DNA of 64,000 nucleotides from Pestalotiopsis fici W106-1. Lineage: Eukaryota; Ascomycota; Sordariomycetes; Amphisphaeriales; Sporocadaceae. This document shows, piece by piece, positions 11,618 to 23,371 of the stretch. Under the pieces are notes generated by a model. It was given only the letters and a program-made list of their open reading frames with translations. It had not been told where the DNA came from and made no database searches. Position 1 is the stretch's first letter. Every line of letters starts with the position of its first letter. Where the stretch lies: contig NW_006917092.1 of assembly GCF_000516985.1 (NCBI RefSeq), positions 884,619-948,618 of the forward strand. Direction: 5' to 3'. Position numbers and translations under genes: made by a program.

Positions 11618-13103
11618 ATGCTCGGGTTCAGGAGGTTGGAATCGTAGCATGAGACAAGTCATGCAGAGGACGGAAAATAGTCCTTCTGTCTTGCCACAGT
11701 GCTTTAAGAAATGGAGATAATTGGGGCATTCTGGTCCTGAAGAATTGATGGTGGGTTTCTGGTATAATGGTTTCCGTAGTTGGGAAGAGGAGGTGTTTGG
11801 GATCCGGGATACGGATGGATGTCGTGATAACCATTGGGAGTATTACCGGATGGACGAGACTAGGAGTAAAGGAGTTTCGAAAGTCTCGATGTGTCTATTA
11901 TATGTACTCGATAGAGGGAATTGATTTTGTCCAAGTACATTATGTGATTAAACTGACAGTTGCTCGAGACTCAAATATGCTTACATTTGTGTCCATGGAT
12001 CTTGATCTCATCCTTGCGGACGTGAGAATGGAGAGCAGGCTGTGGAATTATCGCGACCAGGGAGGAAATTTATGGATTGGTAAAGACGAAGCAGCGTTTT
12101 CATTATATTCGAATGATGGAGGTGGCGGTAGGATAATGGTATAGAGAAGTCCATTTTTGTATCTACCAGGGCACTTGAGATCCGTGCGGGAGAACCGCGG
12201 GTGCATCTCATATAAGAATCCATTTATCGTCATATTACCATGTCATGCTTCAGTTTATTTTTTATTTATTGCCGCACTAGCAGAGGTACATAAGGGCTCA
12301 CCCAAAATCGTTTTTTAGGGACATTGTACATTCGGCCACCTTGAAGAAGTTTGAGACACAAGATAGTTATTCATAAATGCATGCTGCTTCAATCACATCG
12401 CATTCCTAGTTTCATACTTTTGGCGTCTTGGATCGCTTTGTCATCGGATCTCTGGCTTATATGGTTACCTGAGGCATCTGTTAGCGCGCGACCTAGCGGT
12501 AATAGCAGCGCAACAAGATGACAGAGCTTTAACAATGCGGGTCGCATCGCCATAAAAAGTAGATGACTGTGATCGAATCAGATTACTAAATATCGAAGGT
12601 TCTTGTTGTTAATAAAGCTTCGCTCGGCGAACGTGAACTGAATGCACCACGTCTTCTGTGAATGCACCCAATGAATCTGCTGAAAAAGCCCACACAAATC
12701 GTACCTGTGGACCCTAGCCACCAACGTACCTAGCTACGGACCACTGCGATGCAAGGGATAATATGGATCTTTCATGAAATCAGTACTTCTTGAAGAAGTC
12801 AATGAGAGTGCAAAGTTGTTCGAATTCTGGCTTATAGCCGACTATTGGCCTTGAAAGCAGAGAAATGTGGCGCGATTGTAGCGATCTCATACCATCCCTT
12901 GCGCACCATGGTGGTCCGCCGCTGAGACAAGCGAGGAGATATGTTTCAGTTCCACAAATACCTGGGTACCTACTAGGGTAGGTATCTTATCAGGACACCA
13001 AGAGTGCAAAAGCGGGGGTTCTGGGAAATTCCGCAAAAAGACAAGATCTAGGATATTTCGTTTCTGTTGCTTTACCGATGGCAGGGTGCCCATATACTTG
13101 ATC
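11618..13103. other. Intergenic, nothing recognised
   Basis: About 1.5 kb. A 125-codon frame at 11767-12144 shows no homology or splice context. TACCTA/GGTACC palindromic words occur at about 12722-12980. Confidence 0.5.
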
Positions 13104-14888
13104 ATGTGGCTTATCAACACCAAGACACTGCGACTGGAACAAGTTGTCGATGAGACACAATGCGTGTTTGCCATTCTTTCCCATACCTGGGCCCCAGCGG
13201 GCGAAGAGGTAAACTTCCAGGATATGCAAAACCTTGATTTTGCATCGACAAAGCCAGGCTTCCAGAAGATCAAGAAAACGTGCAACATCGCGTCGCGCAT
13301 GTACAAGTATGTGTGGATCGATACATGCTGCATCGACAAGACTAGTAGTGCCGAGCTGAGTGAGGCCATCAACTCCATGTTTCGCTGGTATCGGTGCGCA
13401 GAAGTCTGCTATGTGTTTCTGTCAGACCTCGATCCATTGCCGAACAACCTCAGGGAACGAGACAGACGGACACAGTTGGTACAAAGGCTTCCCTACTGCA
13501 AATGGTTTACTCGCGGATGGACGCTGCAGGAATTAATTGCCCCCAGAAAGCTTGTTTTCTTTGACAAAGAGTGGACATTCGTCGGCGAAAAGTCTGACTT
13601 GGAAGGCTCTCTGTCAGACATCACTAGAATAGATGAGTCTGTATTGAGGGATAGTTCGAACCTGCATTCCATTCCTGTTGCAAGGAGGATGTCCTGGGCA
13701 GCGCGCCGGCAGACCACACGTGTCGAAGACATGGCCTATTGCTTGTTAGGGGTCTTCGATATCAGCATGCCTCTATTATACGGAGAAGGATCAAAAGCCT
13801 TCTTACGATTACAGCAGCAAATCATTAGCGAGAACTCAGACATGAGTCTTTTCGCCTGGCAGTCTGACGACGATCGTGTTTTCAGCGGGATATTTGCAGA
13901 TTCTCCAGACCAGTTCGCCCACTGTGCTACTTTGAAAAGGCACCAGAATGTATTCGATCAAATGAATGAAGTAGCCATCACAAATATCGGCGTTCGTCTA
14001 CACGTGGGTCTCCGCAAATTGCTGGGAGCACCCCCACAGAGTACTGGCCAAACCTTGCGGGGCTCAGAGAACAATTTCCTGCTTAGTCTGGATTGCGCAG
14101 AACAGAGCAGCCGTACGAATGGGAGGAAGGAGTGGCTGGCAATATATCTCAAGAAGTTTGGGCAAACATATGTCAGATGGAACCCGCACAGCACCGCCAC
14201 CTCGTCATCACAGCGACTCTGGCCAAGGAGACAAGCAGCGGCGCCGGTATATATCCACACGCGGCTGTTGCCTGATGACATAGAACGAATACGCTCCTCG
14301 CTTGATACTGGAATCATCATAAGGTACGCCGAACCTCTTGTAAGCCGAATAAATACGCGGGCTGGCAAGCCATCTTCGGCATATGACGGTACTACTATTC
14401 ATCCCGAGGGCCGCCTCGAAGGTGACCCAAAAGCTACACCAGAAGAAGTCGTGAAAGGAGCCGTGTTCCACACCCGGGGGCAAGAGAACTTTCTTGGAAT
14501 CCATTACCTCGATCTCAAACTCGGGGACGATGCCGAAGATCTGGTGCAAATAGCTCTCCTCTTTTCCTTGCAATGGACCGGAACTTCACTCAGGCTCAAT
14601 TGCATTCCGTTCGACGGCGACTCAACGATTATGCAATACGCTCCGCAGGATTGTCCATTTACGGAAGAAGAATGCTTGGATGAGGTGAGGGATATCTTGC
14701 TTACCCACTATTCCGATTTGTCTGGCTTGCTCGATCAAAAGTCTCTGCCATCTACGGTTGGATTTTACAACAAAGCAAAACCTGGAAAGACGGTAATAAT
14801 ATCCGTGCAGGAAGATAAGAGTCTATTACCCCTATCTACTCGAGCGAGAAAATACTTGAGTGCCATTGTCTCAGTCGAGGAAACTTGA
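13104..14888 (+). CDS. HET-domain (heterokaryon incompatibility) protein
   Basis: HET proteins act in non-self recognition and can trigger programmed cell death when incompatible mycelia fuse. An intronless frame of 594 residues starts at MWLINTKTLRLE, the standard start for this family; an in-frame ATG 18 nt upstream is less likely. HET-domain blocks are clear: AILSHTW near residue 25, KKTCNIASRMYKYVWIDTCC, INSMFRWYRCAEVCYVFLSD, and WFTRGWTLQELIAPRKLVFF, then the DISMPLLYGEGSKAF block that follows in HET-E-like proteins. The C-terminal half is unlike known partner domains (no NACHT, WD40 or ankyrin repeats seen). It stands alone, without a recognisable partner gene. Confidence 0.93.
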   Translation: MWLINTKTLRLEQVVDETQCVFAILSHTWAPAGEEVNFQDMQNLDFASTKPGFQKIKKTCNIASRMYKYVWIDTCCIDKTSSAELSEAINSMFRWYRCAEVCYVFLSDLDPLPNNLRERDRRTQLVQRLPYCKWFTRGWTLQELIAPRKLVFFDKEWTFVGEKSDLEGSLSDITRIDESVLRDSSNLHSIPVARRMSWAARRQTTRVEDMAYCLLGVFDISMPLLYGEGSKAFLRLQQQIISENSDMSLFAWQSDDDRVFSGIFADSPDQFAHCATLKRHQNVFDQMNEVAITNIGVRLHVGLRKLLGAPPQSTGQTLRGSENNFLLSLDCAEQSSRTNGRKEWLAIYLKKFGQTYVRWNPHSTATSSSQRLWPRRQAAAPVYIHTRLLPDDIERIRSSLDTGIIIRYAEPLVSRINTRAGKPSSAYDGTTIHPEGRLEGDPKATPEEVVKGAVFHTRGQENFLGIHYLDLKLGDDAEDLVQIALLFSLQWTGTSLRLNCIPFDGDSTIMQYAPQDCPFTEEECLDEVRDILLTHYSDLSGLLDQKSLPSTVGFYNKAKPGKTVIISVQEDKSLLPLSTRARKYLSAIVSVEET

Positions 14889-15472
14889 AAGAAGTCGTGG
14901 TTGAGGAAGAATTGGCTTAGTTGATGCTGTTTAAAAATCTGTCTGCTGATACCTTGAGATTGCCATTTCATGTTGCGCTTGTATGGCAATGGCACCTACC
15001 GGTGCCTAATAGTATAATATCATTTCAACTCCCTCATACGCTTTTTCCATGAACACCACCTCACCCAGATATGTCGATCTAACGCATAGATATCAGATAT
15101 AGAACCCATGATACTCTTCAAGTTGTCTATCACAGTCTCCAAGGGCGTCTTCACCGGACTATCAACATTAATCAGGGAGTATGACATTGACCACTGCTAG
15201 GAGACTTGATAAAGTGATGCCTTTAGAGATCTTGCATTCGTAGCTGTACTTTGCAGGTGAAACATGGGAATATGCCCACCTCCGCACGACATGGGTCTGC
15301 TGACTCATTCCGGCGGCACGTGTGGTTTGTCCTCCATTTTGACGGCTCTAAGTGCCGAGCGAAGGCTCCGTATCCAAGCTCCGTTTAAGCGTGTACCACC
15401 GGGCCTACGTTTTCACGGAAGATGAATCCCTTGCGGAACGGGTTGGCCCGCGTAGCTGCTACGAGCACTCTC
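14889..15472. other. Intergenic between convergent genes
   Basis: Lies between the HET gene and the minus-strand acetyltransferase gene. No feature seen. Confidence 0.5.
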
Positions 15473-16354
15473 CTATTGCGGTTTTCTTTCCCACATCATG
15501 GTGCCTAGGAAGACTTCGTGGCCGCCTCGGTCTTCCGGCAATATCAGCGGCTGGGGCCCGAGCCCCTGAAAGGTGAATCCGTTTTTCGCAAACACCCGCC
15601 GGCTTGCGATGTTGCGCTCAAAGACCCTAGTTCGTATCCGTCGCACATTCATGTGAGGCACCGCGTAGTCTTCGATGATCGCGTGCACGGCGGCTGTCAT
15701 GATCCCGCGGCCATGGTAGGACGAGGCAAGGAAGTCTTTCAGGCATTAGCAACGATGGAAAGATACCGAAGTGAACACCTGCACCACAAAGATGGTCTCG
15801 ACGGAAAGCTACTGGTTCTGTAATCCCACCCACTTACCTCCGAAATCCCACTCGATACGCTCATCGCCGGCCTCGTAGCTCTCATTCAACTCTCTTCGTT
15901 CTTTTTGTTGCTCCAGGGTCATCGAGGTGTCGCCTTGGTATCCTTGCCTATCAAACCCCACATCGCCAATAAACTCCTGCGCGCCGGTTGCTGGATCGAC
16001 CTCTCTGATGCTCCGGACAGGTACAGCGCCTGTCCACTTACGTTGACCTGTCCCTTCGCCAACATTAGTAGTCCCTGTCATCTCCAAATGCTCTTGCAAT
16101 CCTTTTTTGCAATCCTTTTCAATTTTATCGTACCAAAATTCGAAATCCTTATACGTATAGGGGAACGGAGGCCCATTCAGGGTATTACACACTTTGGCAT
16201 CGTTCAAGCATTCCACGACCCTTGGACCGTCAGACTTGCGAGGCGGTGTAATAATGATGTTCTCGTGAGGCGTTGGAAGTCGAAGAAATGGCTCGTACGA
16301 GCGAGAAGGATCGAATTCAAGAGGCATAGTGGGTCTTGTCATAAGATGCATCAA
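15473..16354 (-). CDS. GNAT-family N-acetyltransferase
   Basis: Two exons, 15838-16354 and 15473-15735, separated by a 102-nt intron with a GCTAAT branch site, give about 259 residues. The N-terminal part (LRLPTPHENIIITPPRKSD then VVECLNDAKVCNTLNGPPFPY) matches RimJ/RimL-like fungal GNATs in which the first strand is followed by a helix bearing N/D-rich sequence. The acetyl-CoA-binding segment SSYHGRGIMT corresponds to the Q/RxxGxG/A loop and is followed by ALIEDY-like helix and VFERNIASRRVFAKNGF, the classic C-terminal block. Several in-frame Met codons lie at the N-terminus (MMHLMTRPTM), so the exact start is open. Substrate not known; RimJ/L-type enzymes acetylate protein N-termini or small amines. 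Confidence 0.85.
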
Positions 16355-16789
16355 GTTTCCGTAGAAAAAAATGTTTGTCGCAGCTTTATTGAGTCACAAG
16401 AGTCTGTACAGAAACAGCTCGCTAGGATTCGGTGGCTAAGCTACCAATATGGTCCATCCTGTAGGTAACTACCAATAGCTGGGCATGAGTCATAAGCGCG
16501 GTTGCGGTACCCGAGGTACAAGTCGAGGGCAATCTACCAGACAAATACGCCACTAGACGTGTGTACCAAGACAGCTCAATTACGGAACTACTTTTGGAAT
16601 CCGTTCATGAATGGAGAGCAAGGCTATTTCCAGCCTGCGTCTGTTTTGAACAGGAGGTATTTCAAGTAGGTAGGGCAACCTTCAAGTGCGCTAACCTTTT
16701 TTTGGCGGTCTATTCAGCACAAGATTCTGCCATTTCTCGATCCCGAAACCTGTTATACTCTGATCGGTGATGAGTCTTCCAATACGAGA
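16355..16789. other. Intergenic, nothing recognised
   Basis: Promoter side of the GNAT gene and 3' side of the FAH gene. Confidence 0.5.
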
Positions 16790-17738
16790 CTACTCAAATA
16801 CAATCTTGTTTTGAATCTTGCCAATCTTAGTAATCTCAATTTCAACTTCATCCCCATCTTGTAAAAACTTTGGTCCGTCTGGCAAAAAACTGCCAACACC
16901 AGATGGTGTGCCTGTCATGACGACTGCGCCTTTCCTCAATACATGGCCTGTGCTTAGGAATTTGATGATGGCCGGGATGTCGTAAATCAAGTCGTCAATG
17001 CCAGAGTCCTGTCTTTTCTCGCCATTGACCCATGTGCGAAGCGTCAGTTTTGCAGGGTCTGGAATTATCTTTGCCGAGACAAGGACTGGGCCCAGAGGTG
17101 CGAATTTGTCAAATGACTTGGCATAGTTGGAGGAACTGGCGCGAACAGGTTCCTGCCAATAGCGACTCGACAGATCGTTGCCTACAGTATAACCCAGCAC
17201 GGCTTCGAGAGCCTCCGAGTCTGTCCGGACATTCTTGACGTTCTTTCCCATAACGAAGACAAGTTCACCCTCATAATCCAAATCCTTTGCTGTTGGATGC
17301 ACAGGGATATCTTCATAAGGGCCAGCCAGAGCATCTACTAAGGTTAGATCTTATCGATGCTGCCCAAGACTATTGACTTACCGGGATACTTGGTGAAACC
17401 TTTGGGGGCCTCGGGAATTGGAGACTGATACATCGTCAGTTGTGACAACATAGATGATAGGAATGACATACACCTGATTCCTCTGCGTGTTTACGATAAT
17501 TCAAGCCAATGCCGTATATGCAAGGCACATCAATGACTGGACTGAGTATTTCCTGAATCTTGGCTGTCAGGCCGCTCAGCTCCAACGTATCATCCCATGG
17601 TGCAGTTCCTTTGTAAAGGGGTACTTCTTCGCCAATCAAGGTTCGGTCACAGGGGTGCTCTTTTGGCACTTCACCAAAGTGAACTTCCCCTGTTGTGCTC
17701 ACGAAGCGAATTAACCGCTCAAATCTGGGCGAAGCCAT
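16790..17738 (-). CDS. Fumarylacetoacetate hydrolase (FAH) family protein
   Basis: The FAH fold cleaves or decarboxylates beta-diketo acids in aromatic ring-fission pathways (fumarylacetoacetate, acylpyruvates, 2-oxohept-3-enedioate). Exons are 17472-17738, 17382-17424 and 16790-17334, about 284 residues, the size of the single-domain fungal members. Motifs are IYGIGLNYRKHAEESG (substrate-pocket Arg-Lys-His), DYEGELVFVMGK with the metal-binding Glu, GYTVGNDLSSR with the metal Asp, KSFDKFAPLGP, and TGTPSGVG. These retain the acidic metal ligands, so the enzyme should be active. Start chosen at MASPRFERLIRF; a longer in-frame start at 17756 is possible. It sits a few hundred bases from a lactonase-type gene transcribed the other way, which fits a shared catabolic role but does not prove it. 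Confidence 0.92.
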
Positions 17739-18524
17739 AATCAAAAGAGAGAACAAGATTAGGTGTTATGACAAGTTGAAGAGGCTGGAAACTCAGCTCA
17801 GTCAAGCATCGGTATATACCAGGTTGAAGACACAATCAATCTCGGACTCGCGTATATCTCTGTGCGCTAGTCTAAGCTGGTCGTGGGGCTCCCACTTTTG
17901 CAGAAATGGCCTGACAACATATCGAGACAATGGAACACCAAGAATATAGACATTTCCCTGGTATTCCTAGACATCAATTTGACCGGACAGGGGTTAGTTG
18001 GCTATTGAAATACACCGATACTCCATGCTCGCAACCGAAGGATCCCGGCTCTGATGCCCTGTACTAGCAATAAGTCCAAATTTTATGGGTCACCGGCTTA
18101 ATGCCGGACTTGCAGAAAGCAGCGTAAGAAAAGCCGTAAGAAAGAGCGTAGGACACGCGGCAATGACAAGGAACAAAACCCTTGCGTATACCTGACTGTT
18201 TGGGCAAAGTTCCGATGCAGAGTGTGCATCTCAATCCAGGCTTAGAATAACATGATAACATACATGGAATACATGGATTATTTTGGCATCATCATGGTTA
18301 TCATAGTGGGGTATTTGGTAGTTACAATGGTCTCTTCTAATGATCCATGAACACAATCGCCCATTTTCTTGAGGAGGGAAGCAATAATATAAGTTTTATC
18401 ATGAAAACAGGACGACTTTATCTACCAGTGGCATCGATTATTTCATCCATTAAATCATCATAGTTTTCTTTCTTTTAAGTATCAATTGCCATTGGAGAAA
18501 GACCACAATCAAAGCACTGTCACC
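17739..18524. other. Divergent intergenic region, FAH gene and lactonase gene
   Basis: About 790 bp between two genes read away from each other; probably holds both promoters. A TATAAG element at about 18390-18395 is about 130 bp upstream of the lactonase ATG. Confidence 0.5.
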
Positions 18525-19787
18525 ATGAAAGTCTGTACACTGGTTTTGTCATTCTTTTTCTCCCACGTGAGCACCGAGACACTTTATGTAGCCCTCTATA
18601 ACGGAAATATTTCAACCCTATCATTGACAAACTACGCCGATATCACGACGTCAGCCAACAACTTGGCCAAAAATGGCTACTTTGCTGGTTCAGCCCCAGA
18701 GACAAAATATGAGCTTACCCAAGTCTCTTCCACCAAGACCACGGCACAGAACCCGGCGTGGTTGACTCTGAACACACAAAACAATGTTCTCTACCTCCTT
18801 GACGGAACTACAACTGGAAATGGCACAATAAGCTCCTACCGCGCGAGCCCGTCTGGAGTGACACTTTTGGATTCGGTCGAGTGTCTCATTGACGGCGCCC
18901 ACGCTGGTTTCTACTTGAATGGCATCCGACTTGCCGTGGCGCATTATACCAGCAGTGCGCTCCAGACGTATGAGGTCACCTCGAACGGCAACATGACACC
19001 GTTGCAGAGGTTCACCTACACCATGTCTGCGCCAGGCCCAGTGGCAAGTCGACAGAGTGCACCGCATCCACACATGGCATTTGCCGATCCGACGGGCCAA
19101 TACATTATTGTCAACGATCTGGGCGCCGATCTTGTCCGCGTGTACGCCGTCAATCAGACATCTGGAGAGCTCAGCGAGCGGGAATCATTGGTAGCGGCCC
19201 CAGGCTCGGGACCTCGACACGGAGTATTCTCCCGGTCGCCAATTTCTGTGGCCGGTGTTAACGGTACGACGCAGTACGTGTACTACCTTGATGCTGAGAT
19301 TGCTGGTACAGTGACGGCTTATGGCGTCAACTACCTGCCCGACCAAGGGGGGCTCCAATTTGATCTCATCAAGGAGTACACTACTCTCGCCCCAGGTGTT
19401 GCCATGCCACCCATTGGCAAGGGCATCTCGGGTGAGATTGGACTCAGTCGTGATGGTGACTTTCTAGTCATTAGCAATCGCCGCGACGCATCCTTCAACG
19501 GCACCATCCAGCAGTACCCGCCCAACGGAACTTCGGATTCAATTAATACATACAGAGTCCGGCAGGATCTTGGTGGCGTGCTGGACTTTGTGCAAACTGT
19601 TCCTGCGGGAGGTGCGACCCCTAGGACCTACGCAATGAATGCCGCGGAAAATTTGGTGGCTGTCGCTTTGGAATTTAGTGACAAAATCACGATTCTTAAG
19701 CGTGACAGAAATACCGGTATGATTCTGGAACAGGTTGCGGAGATTAACGTTAGTGGCGATCCTTGGGCTATCCTCTGGGATGAGTGA
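18525..19787 (+). CDS. Secreted lactonase-type seven-bladed beta-propeller
   Basis: Intronless, 420 residues. A signal peptide (MKVCTLVLSFFFSHVSTE) precedes the first propeller strand TLYVALYNGNISTLSL. Family hallmarks are QNPAWLTLN (here with NVLYLLDG after it), HPHMAFADPTGQYIIVNDLGADLVRVY, SGPRHGVF, and EIGLSRDGDFLVISNR. PF10282 includes bacterial 6-phosphogluconolactonase and the fungal 3-carboxy-cis,cis-muconate lactonizing enzyme (CMLE) of protocatechuate breakdown, but those are intracellular. Many NxS/T sites (NGT, NMT, NQT) agree with secretion. The in-frame ATG 39 nt upstream would bury the signal peptide, so 18525 (CACC before ATG) is preferred. The reaction is undetermined; a sugar or aromatic lactone is likely. 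Confidence 0.9.
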   Translation: MKVCTLVLSFFFSHVSTETLYVALYNGNISTLSLTNYADITTSANNLAKNGYFAGSAPETKYELTQVSSTKTTAQNPAWLTLNTQNNVLYLLDGTTTGNGTISSYRASPSGVTLLDSVECLIDGAHAGFYLNGIRLAVAHYTSSALQTYEVTSNGNMTPLQRFTYTMSAPGPVASRQSAPHPHMAFADPTGQYIIVNDLGADLVRVYAVNQTSGELSERESLVAAPGSGPRHGVFSRSPISVAGVNGTTQYVYYLDAEIAGTVTAYGVNYLPDQGGLQFDLIKEYTTLAPGVAMPPIGKGISGEIGLSRDGDFLVISNRRDASFNGTIQQYPPNGTSDSINTYRVRQDLGGVLDFVQTVPAGGATPRTYAMNAAENLVAVALEFSDKITILKRDRNTGMILEQVAEINVSGDPWAILWDE

Positions 19788-20616
19788 GCCATTTATCGAA
19801 AGCTGCACAAGATGAGCTTCTATGATAGTCGGGTATACTTATACGACAAATACAATGGTTGTCACATTTTGGCGTTTTCTTTAACATACTGAGTTCACTT
19901 GCTGAATCGCGAACCATTTCACTCGGCGCAGACACCTTTCAATCAGGACTATTTCCTGCCTACCTACTCATCAACAGCGCCAGTCATACACTTTGTCTTC
20001 CGCTATATCACGTTGTAGATTGAATTTACATAATAGTTTAATTTGTTCAGGGAAACGCATCAGCACAATGGCATGACAAGGCGAAACACTGACTTTCACC
20101 CCACAATCCGCATTCCTTCGCTTGTCACCATCCCCGCAATCATTCCCATGGACCACAAAGCCGAGAGTTATGGACCATTGTCGAATGGATTGGATTATTC
20201 ACATGTTTGCGGACCGGTCACCGACTTGAGGTCACAGACAATCGTAGTGGCCAATCTTACTGGGGTGGTACTCCAGACCCCGAAAACCCCGGGATTGGCG
20301 CCCACTTAAACGGCCGGTCCTTTATGGCGGCCCTCTTTCCAAGCCAGCAAAGATCGCCGTCATTAAGCCTTTCCAACAGTCCATAAATGTATTGTCTATG
20401 GTTACATTTCACCCCACCTCGCGACCCCGGCACTCGTTGTACCTGCCCTTCTGCCAAACTCCGAATCAATGACTAGCGTAGTAGACATTGGTATAGCATT
20501 CCTGTCAATGGACATGTAATACCTATTATATCTGTAGCATCCTTTGGATGGCCCATGGTTTACTTGATCAGAATAAAGCACTGTACATTACCGTGATATT
20601 TCACCGCAGACTCATC
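19788..20616. other. Intergenic, nothing recognised
   Basis: Region between the lactonase and MFS genes, both on the plus strand. No supported feature. Confidence 0.5.
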
Positions 20617-22049
20617 ATGGCATCTGCATTAAACACGATTAATGCTTTGCACGCAGAGGAAGGCGCTCAACATGATACATTGAAAGATGCCAACAAGGGT
20701 CACAGAACTGCGGAACATGTTGAAAACATAATGACAGACGAAGCTCGACCAGCCATTAGTGATGGCACAAGAAAGCCGCTCGCAGACATGGAAGAGCCTG
20801 CGCTTGACGGTGGCCTTCGAGCTTGGTTGCAGGTCGCTGGCTCTTTTCTGATCTTCTCCAATATATGGGGCTTTACATTCTCATTCGGTATGTCTGACTG
20901 TAGTTCGCTTCATATTTTAATACTAACATGTCCCGAGGTGCCTTCTCGGCGTTTTACGAAATCACGTACCTGCCATCGACATCGGCATCAACAGTCGCAT
21001 GGATCGGTACAAGTTCCAATTTCCTCCTCATCTTTGGCGGTATCCTCAGTGGTCCTCTCTTTGATCTCGGATATTTTCGCACCATGTTACTTGCAGGTGC
21101 CTTTATTGAGACGCTGAGCATTTTTCTTCTAAGCCTATCTACCAAGTACTACCAGATTCTCCTGACGCAGGGCATTCTAGTTGGCTTGGGAAACTCCTTA
21201 CTATACATGCCTGGGCTTGCGCTCATCGGCCGCTCCTTCAACAAGCATCGTTCAGCGGCAATGGCAGTTGCTACTTGCGGTGCTCCCATTGGAGGCATCA
21301 TCTTCACGTTGGTTTTCCAGCAACTCATTGAACAACTGAGCTTCGGCAATACTGTCCGGATCTGTGGATATATCGTCCTCATCTGTTATTTGATCTCTTT
21401 TCCATTGCTTCTTTGGGGTGTGCACAATGTCGGTAGCCTCGGGCAAGGAGAGAAGCGAAAGTTGTTCGACGGCAAAGCCTTTCTAGAGTTGCCCTTTGTG
21501 CTCTATACGGCGAGTAATTTCATGGTGTTCTTCGGCTATCTTGTACCGTTTTTCTTCATGTCAGCTTATGGTCAGATTGCACTCGGAATGAGCTCCTCTG
21601 CTGCAAATGCCACAATCATGATTACGCAAGCTACGTCAATCATAGGTCGGCTAGCTGCCGGCTACTCTGCCGCCAGGATTGGCAACATGATACAATGGGC
21701 AATTTGCGCTCTAGGAAGTGGAGTCCTTTGTATTGGATGGATTGGTATTCATTCGTCGGGGACTTTTTACTTGCTTGTTGCCCTCTATGGTTTCTTCAGC
21801 GGCCCTCTTATTTCGCTTCCGCCCAGCGCTTTTGCAACCGTTTGCCCTGACCCCAAGGTGTTCGGCACAAGACTGGGCATGGCTTCGGCGCTGGGAGCTT
21901 TTGCGAGCTTGATTGGGAGTCCGATAGCCGGTGCTCTCACGGGCAGTGCTGCTGGCTCGGCAAATTTTATTGGGTTGCAACTTTTTGCTGGGATATGTAT
22001 GTCGGCTGGAGGTTGTTCTTTGATTTTTCTGTCAGCTCTTCTCATCTGA
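20617..22049 (+). CDS. MFS monocarboxylate-permease-like transporter (MCT family)
   Basis: Exons 20617-20887 and 20938-22049 are joined by a 50-nt intron (GTATGT donor, TACTAAC branch) and give 460 residues. The conserved fungal MCT opening LDGGLRAWLQVAGSFLIFSNIWGF is followed across the intron by SFGAFSAFYEITYL, the first-loop signature. Twelve helices can be traced. The loop GRSFNKHRSAAMAVATCGAPIGG is the family's second signature. Family members carry monocarboxylates such as lactate or pyruvate, riboflavin or unknown acids; many fungal copies are uncharacterised. The start is placed at MASALNT, inside a longer open frame, because it begins the usual hydrophilic leader. Next to a lactonase and aldolase, import of an organic acid is a reasonable inference. 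Confidence 0.92.
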
Positions 22050-22372
22050 GAACAGGCAAAAAGCAACTGGTATAATTTTGGAGCGAGACTCATCAACTGC
22101 CGTCAAGAATTAAGTAAATGTTCAACACAAGTACAGTGGTATAATTAGGAGCAGACTTCCCTCAACCCAAATGCAGGATATATCGCTGGCCTAGGTCTGC
22201 TGCCTGAAAGAAACCAAACAATGCCTAGGATAATAACTTGAGATGCGCCCTTCGAGGTGTGGAATGCATTTGGACTACACTCGCATTGCTCTTGGCATGG
22301 TCTAAGGAGTAAAGATTTCAGAGATTGATAGAGATTGCTATTGTGGCTTTACTTCCCGAGAACTAAATTTCG
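22050..22372. other. Convergent intergenic region
   Basis: 3' ends of the MFS gene and the class II aldolase gene face each other. Nothing else seen. Confidence 0.5.
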
Positions 22373-23371
22373 CTATTTTAAAAAACTACCGTTGCATTTC
22401 GCCAGCTGCTCATCGTAATACGGTTGGAATCCAAGCCATCCCTTTTCCGGGCTTCCCACCTGCTGCGCAGTGAACTCGGCCTCTTCATCACTGATGATGA
22501 TTTTCTGATGGCCGCTTCCCCGCTCTGCTGCATCGACCAGAAGCTGAGCATGACAAGTCTTGTCGAGGCTCAAGAACCAAAATGCCGCTTCATCTACGCT
22601 CCCGCCAACCTAGATTATTGGGCAAGGGTTAGCAAGACAAGCATGCACACAAAATAATTCCTAACCGACAACCACATACCGTGAGCAACCCATGGTTCTG
22701 TAAAATGGCAGCCTTGCCGTTCCCAAGCGCCGCAGCAATCCGCTTTCCTTCTTCGCGATCGAGGACTACGCCACCAAACTGGTTGTACACTGCATGACTC
22801 TTGTAAAAGCGCAGGGCGTCTTGGGTAATCATGTCCAACTCCCGTCCAAAGGCGCTGAAGGCCTTTCCATGAACGGAATGGGCATGACAGGCTGCATGGA
22901 CATCAGGTCGGGCCTTGTGGATCTCCGAGTGAATGGCAAAGGCGGCGGCATTGATGGGCTCGTCGCCTTCCACTACTTCGCCGTCCTCATTGACGAGAAT
23001 CAAGTCTGAGACGGATATCTGCGAAAAATGCATGGAAAGTGGATTCAGCCCTTGATTTGTGTTAGCCTTCGTCGTTATTTCGGGTACCCCTGAGGTAATG
23101 TGGTTCACAGAAACAACATACAAAAGTGGTCGGTCAAGATGGGGTCACGGACAGAGACATGCCCAGCAATGCCCTCGTCAAAGCCTCGGTCGGCGAAGAC
23201 GCGAAAAGTGGCTGCTAGATGTTGCTTTCTGTACAGTCTCTCCTCAACCAGAGACTCAAACTTGGGGTAGGAGCGGATTCTGAGTTTCTTTCCATTCTTG
23301 GCCTTGCCCAGAGCGCCGGATGCGGAGTTGGTCTTGTCCTCGTGCTGAAGCACGGTTGCCGAGGGAGCCAT
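22373..23371 (-). CDS. Class II aldolase/adducin-domain protein
   Basis: Zinc-dependent aldolase or epimerase fold (fuculose-1-phosphate aldolase type). Exons 23122-23371, 22680-23050 and 22373-22609 give 285 residues. Motifs are FDEGIAGHVSVRDP, DHFWLNPLSMHFSQI (rejoined over intron 1), then HAACHAHSVHGKAFSA with the zinc-binding His pair and QNHGLLTVGG, where the third zinc His sits at the border of intron 2. All metal ligands are present, so activity is expected, unlike adducins. Similar fungal proteins are often found in accessory clusters with unknown substrates. The gene reads convergently with the MFS gene. Confidence 0.92.

Noticed and set aside
11767..12144. 125-codon plus-strand frame after the first MFS gene
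   Set aside because: No homology, and composition is not typical of the other exons.
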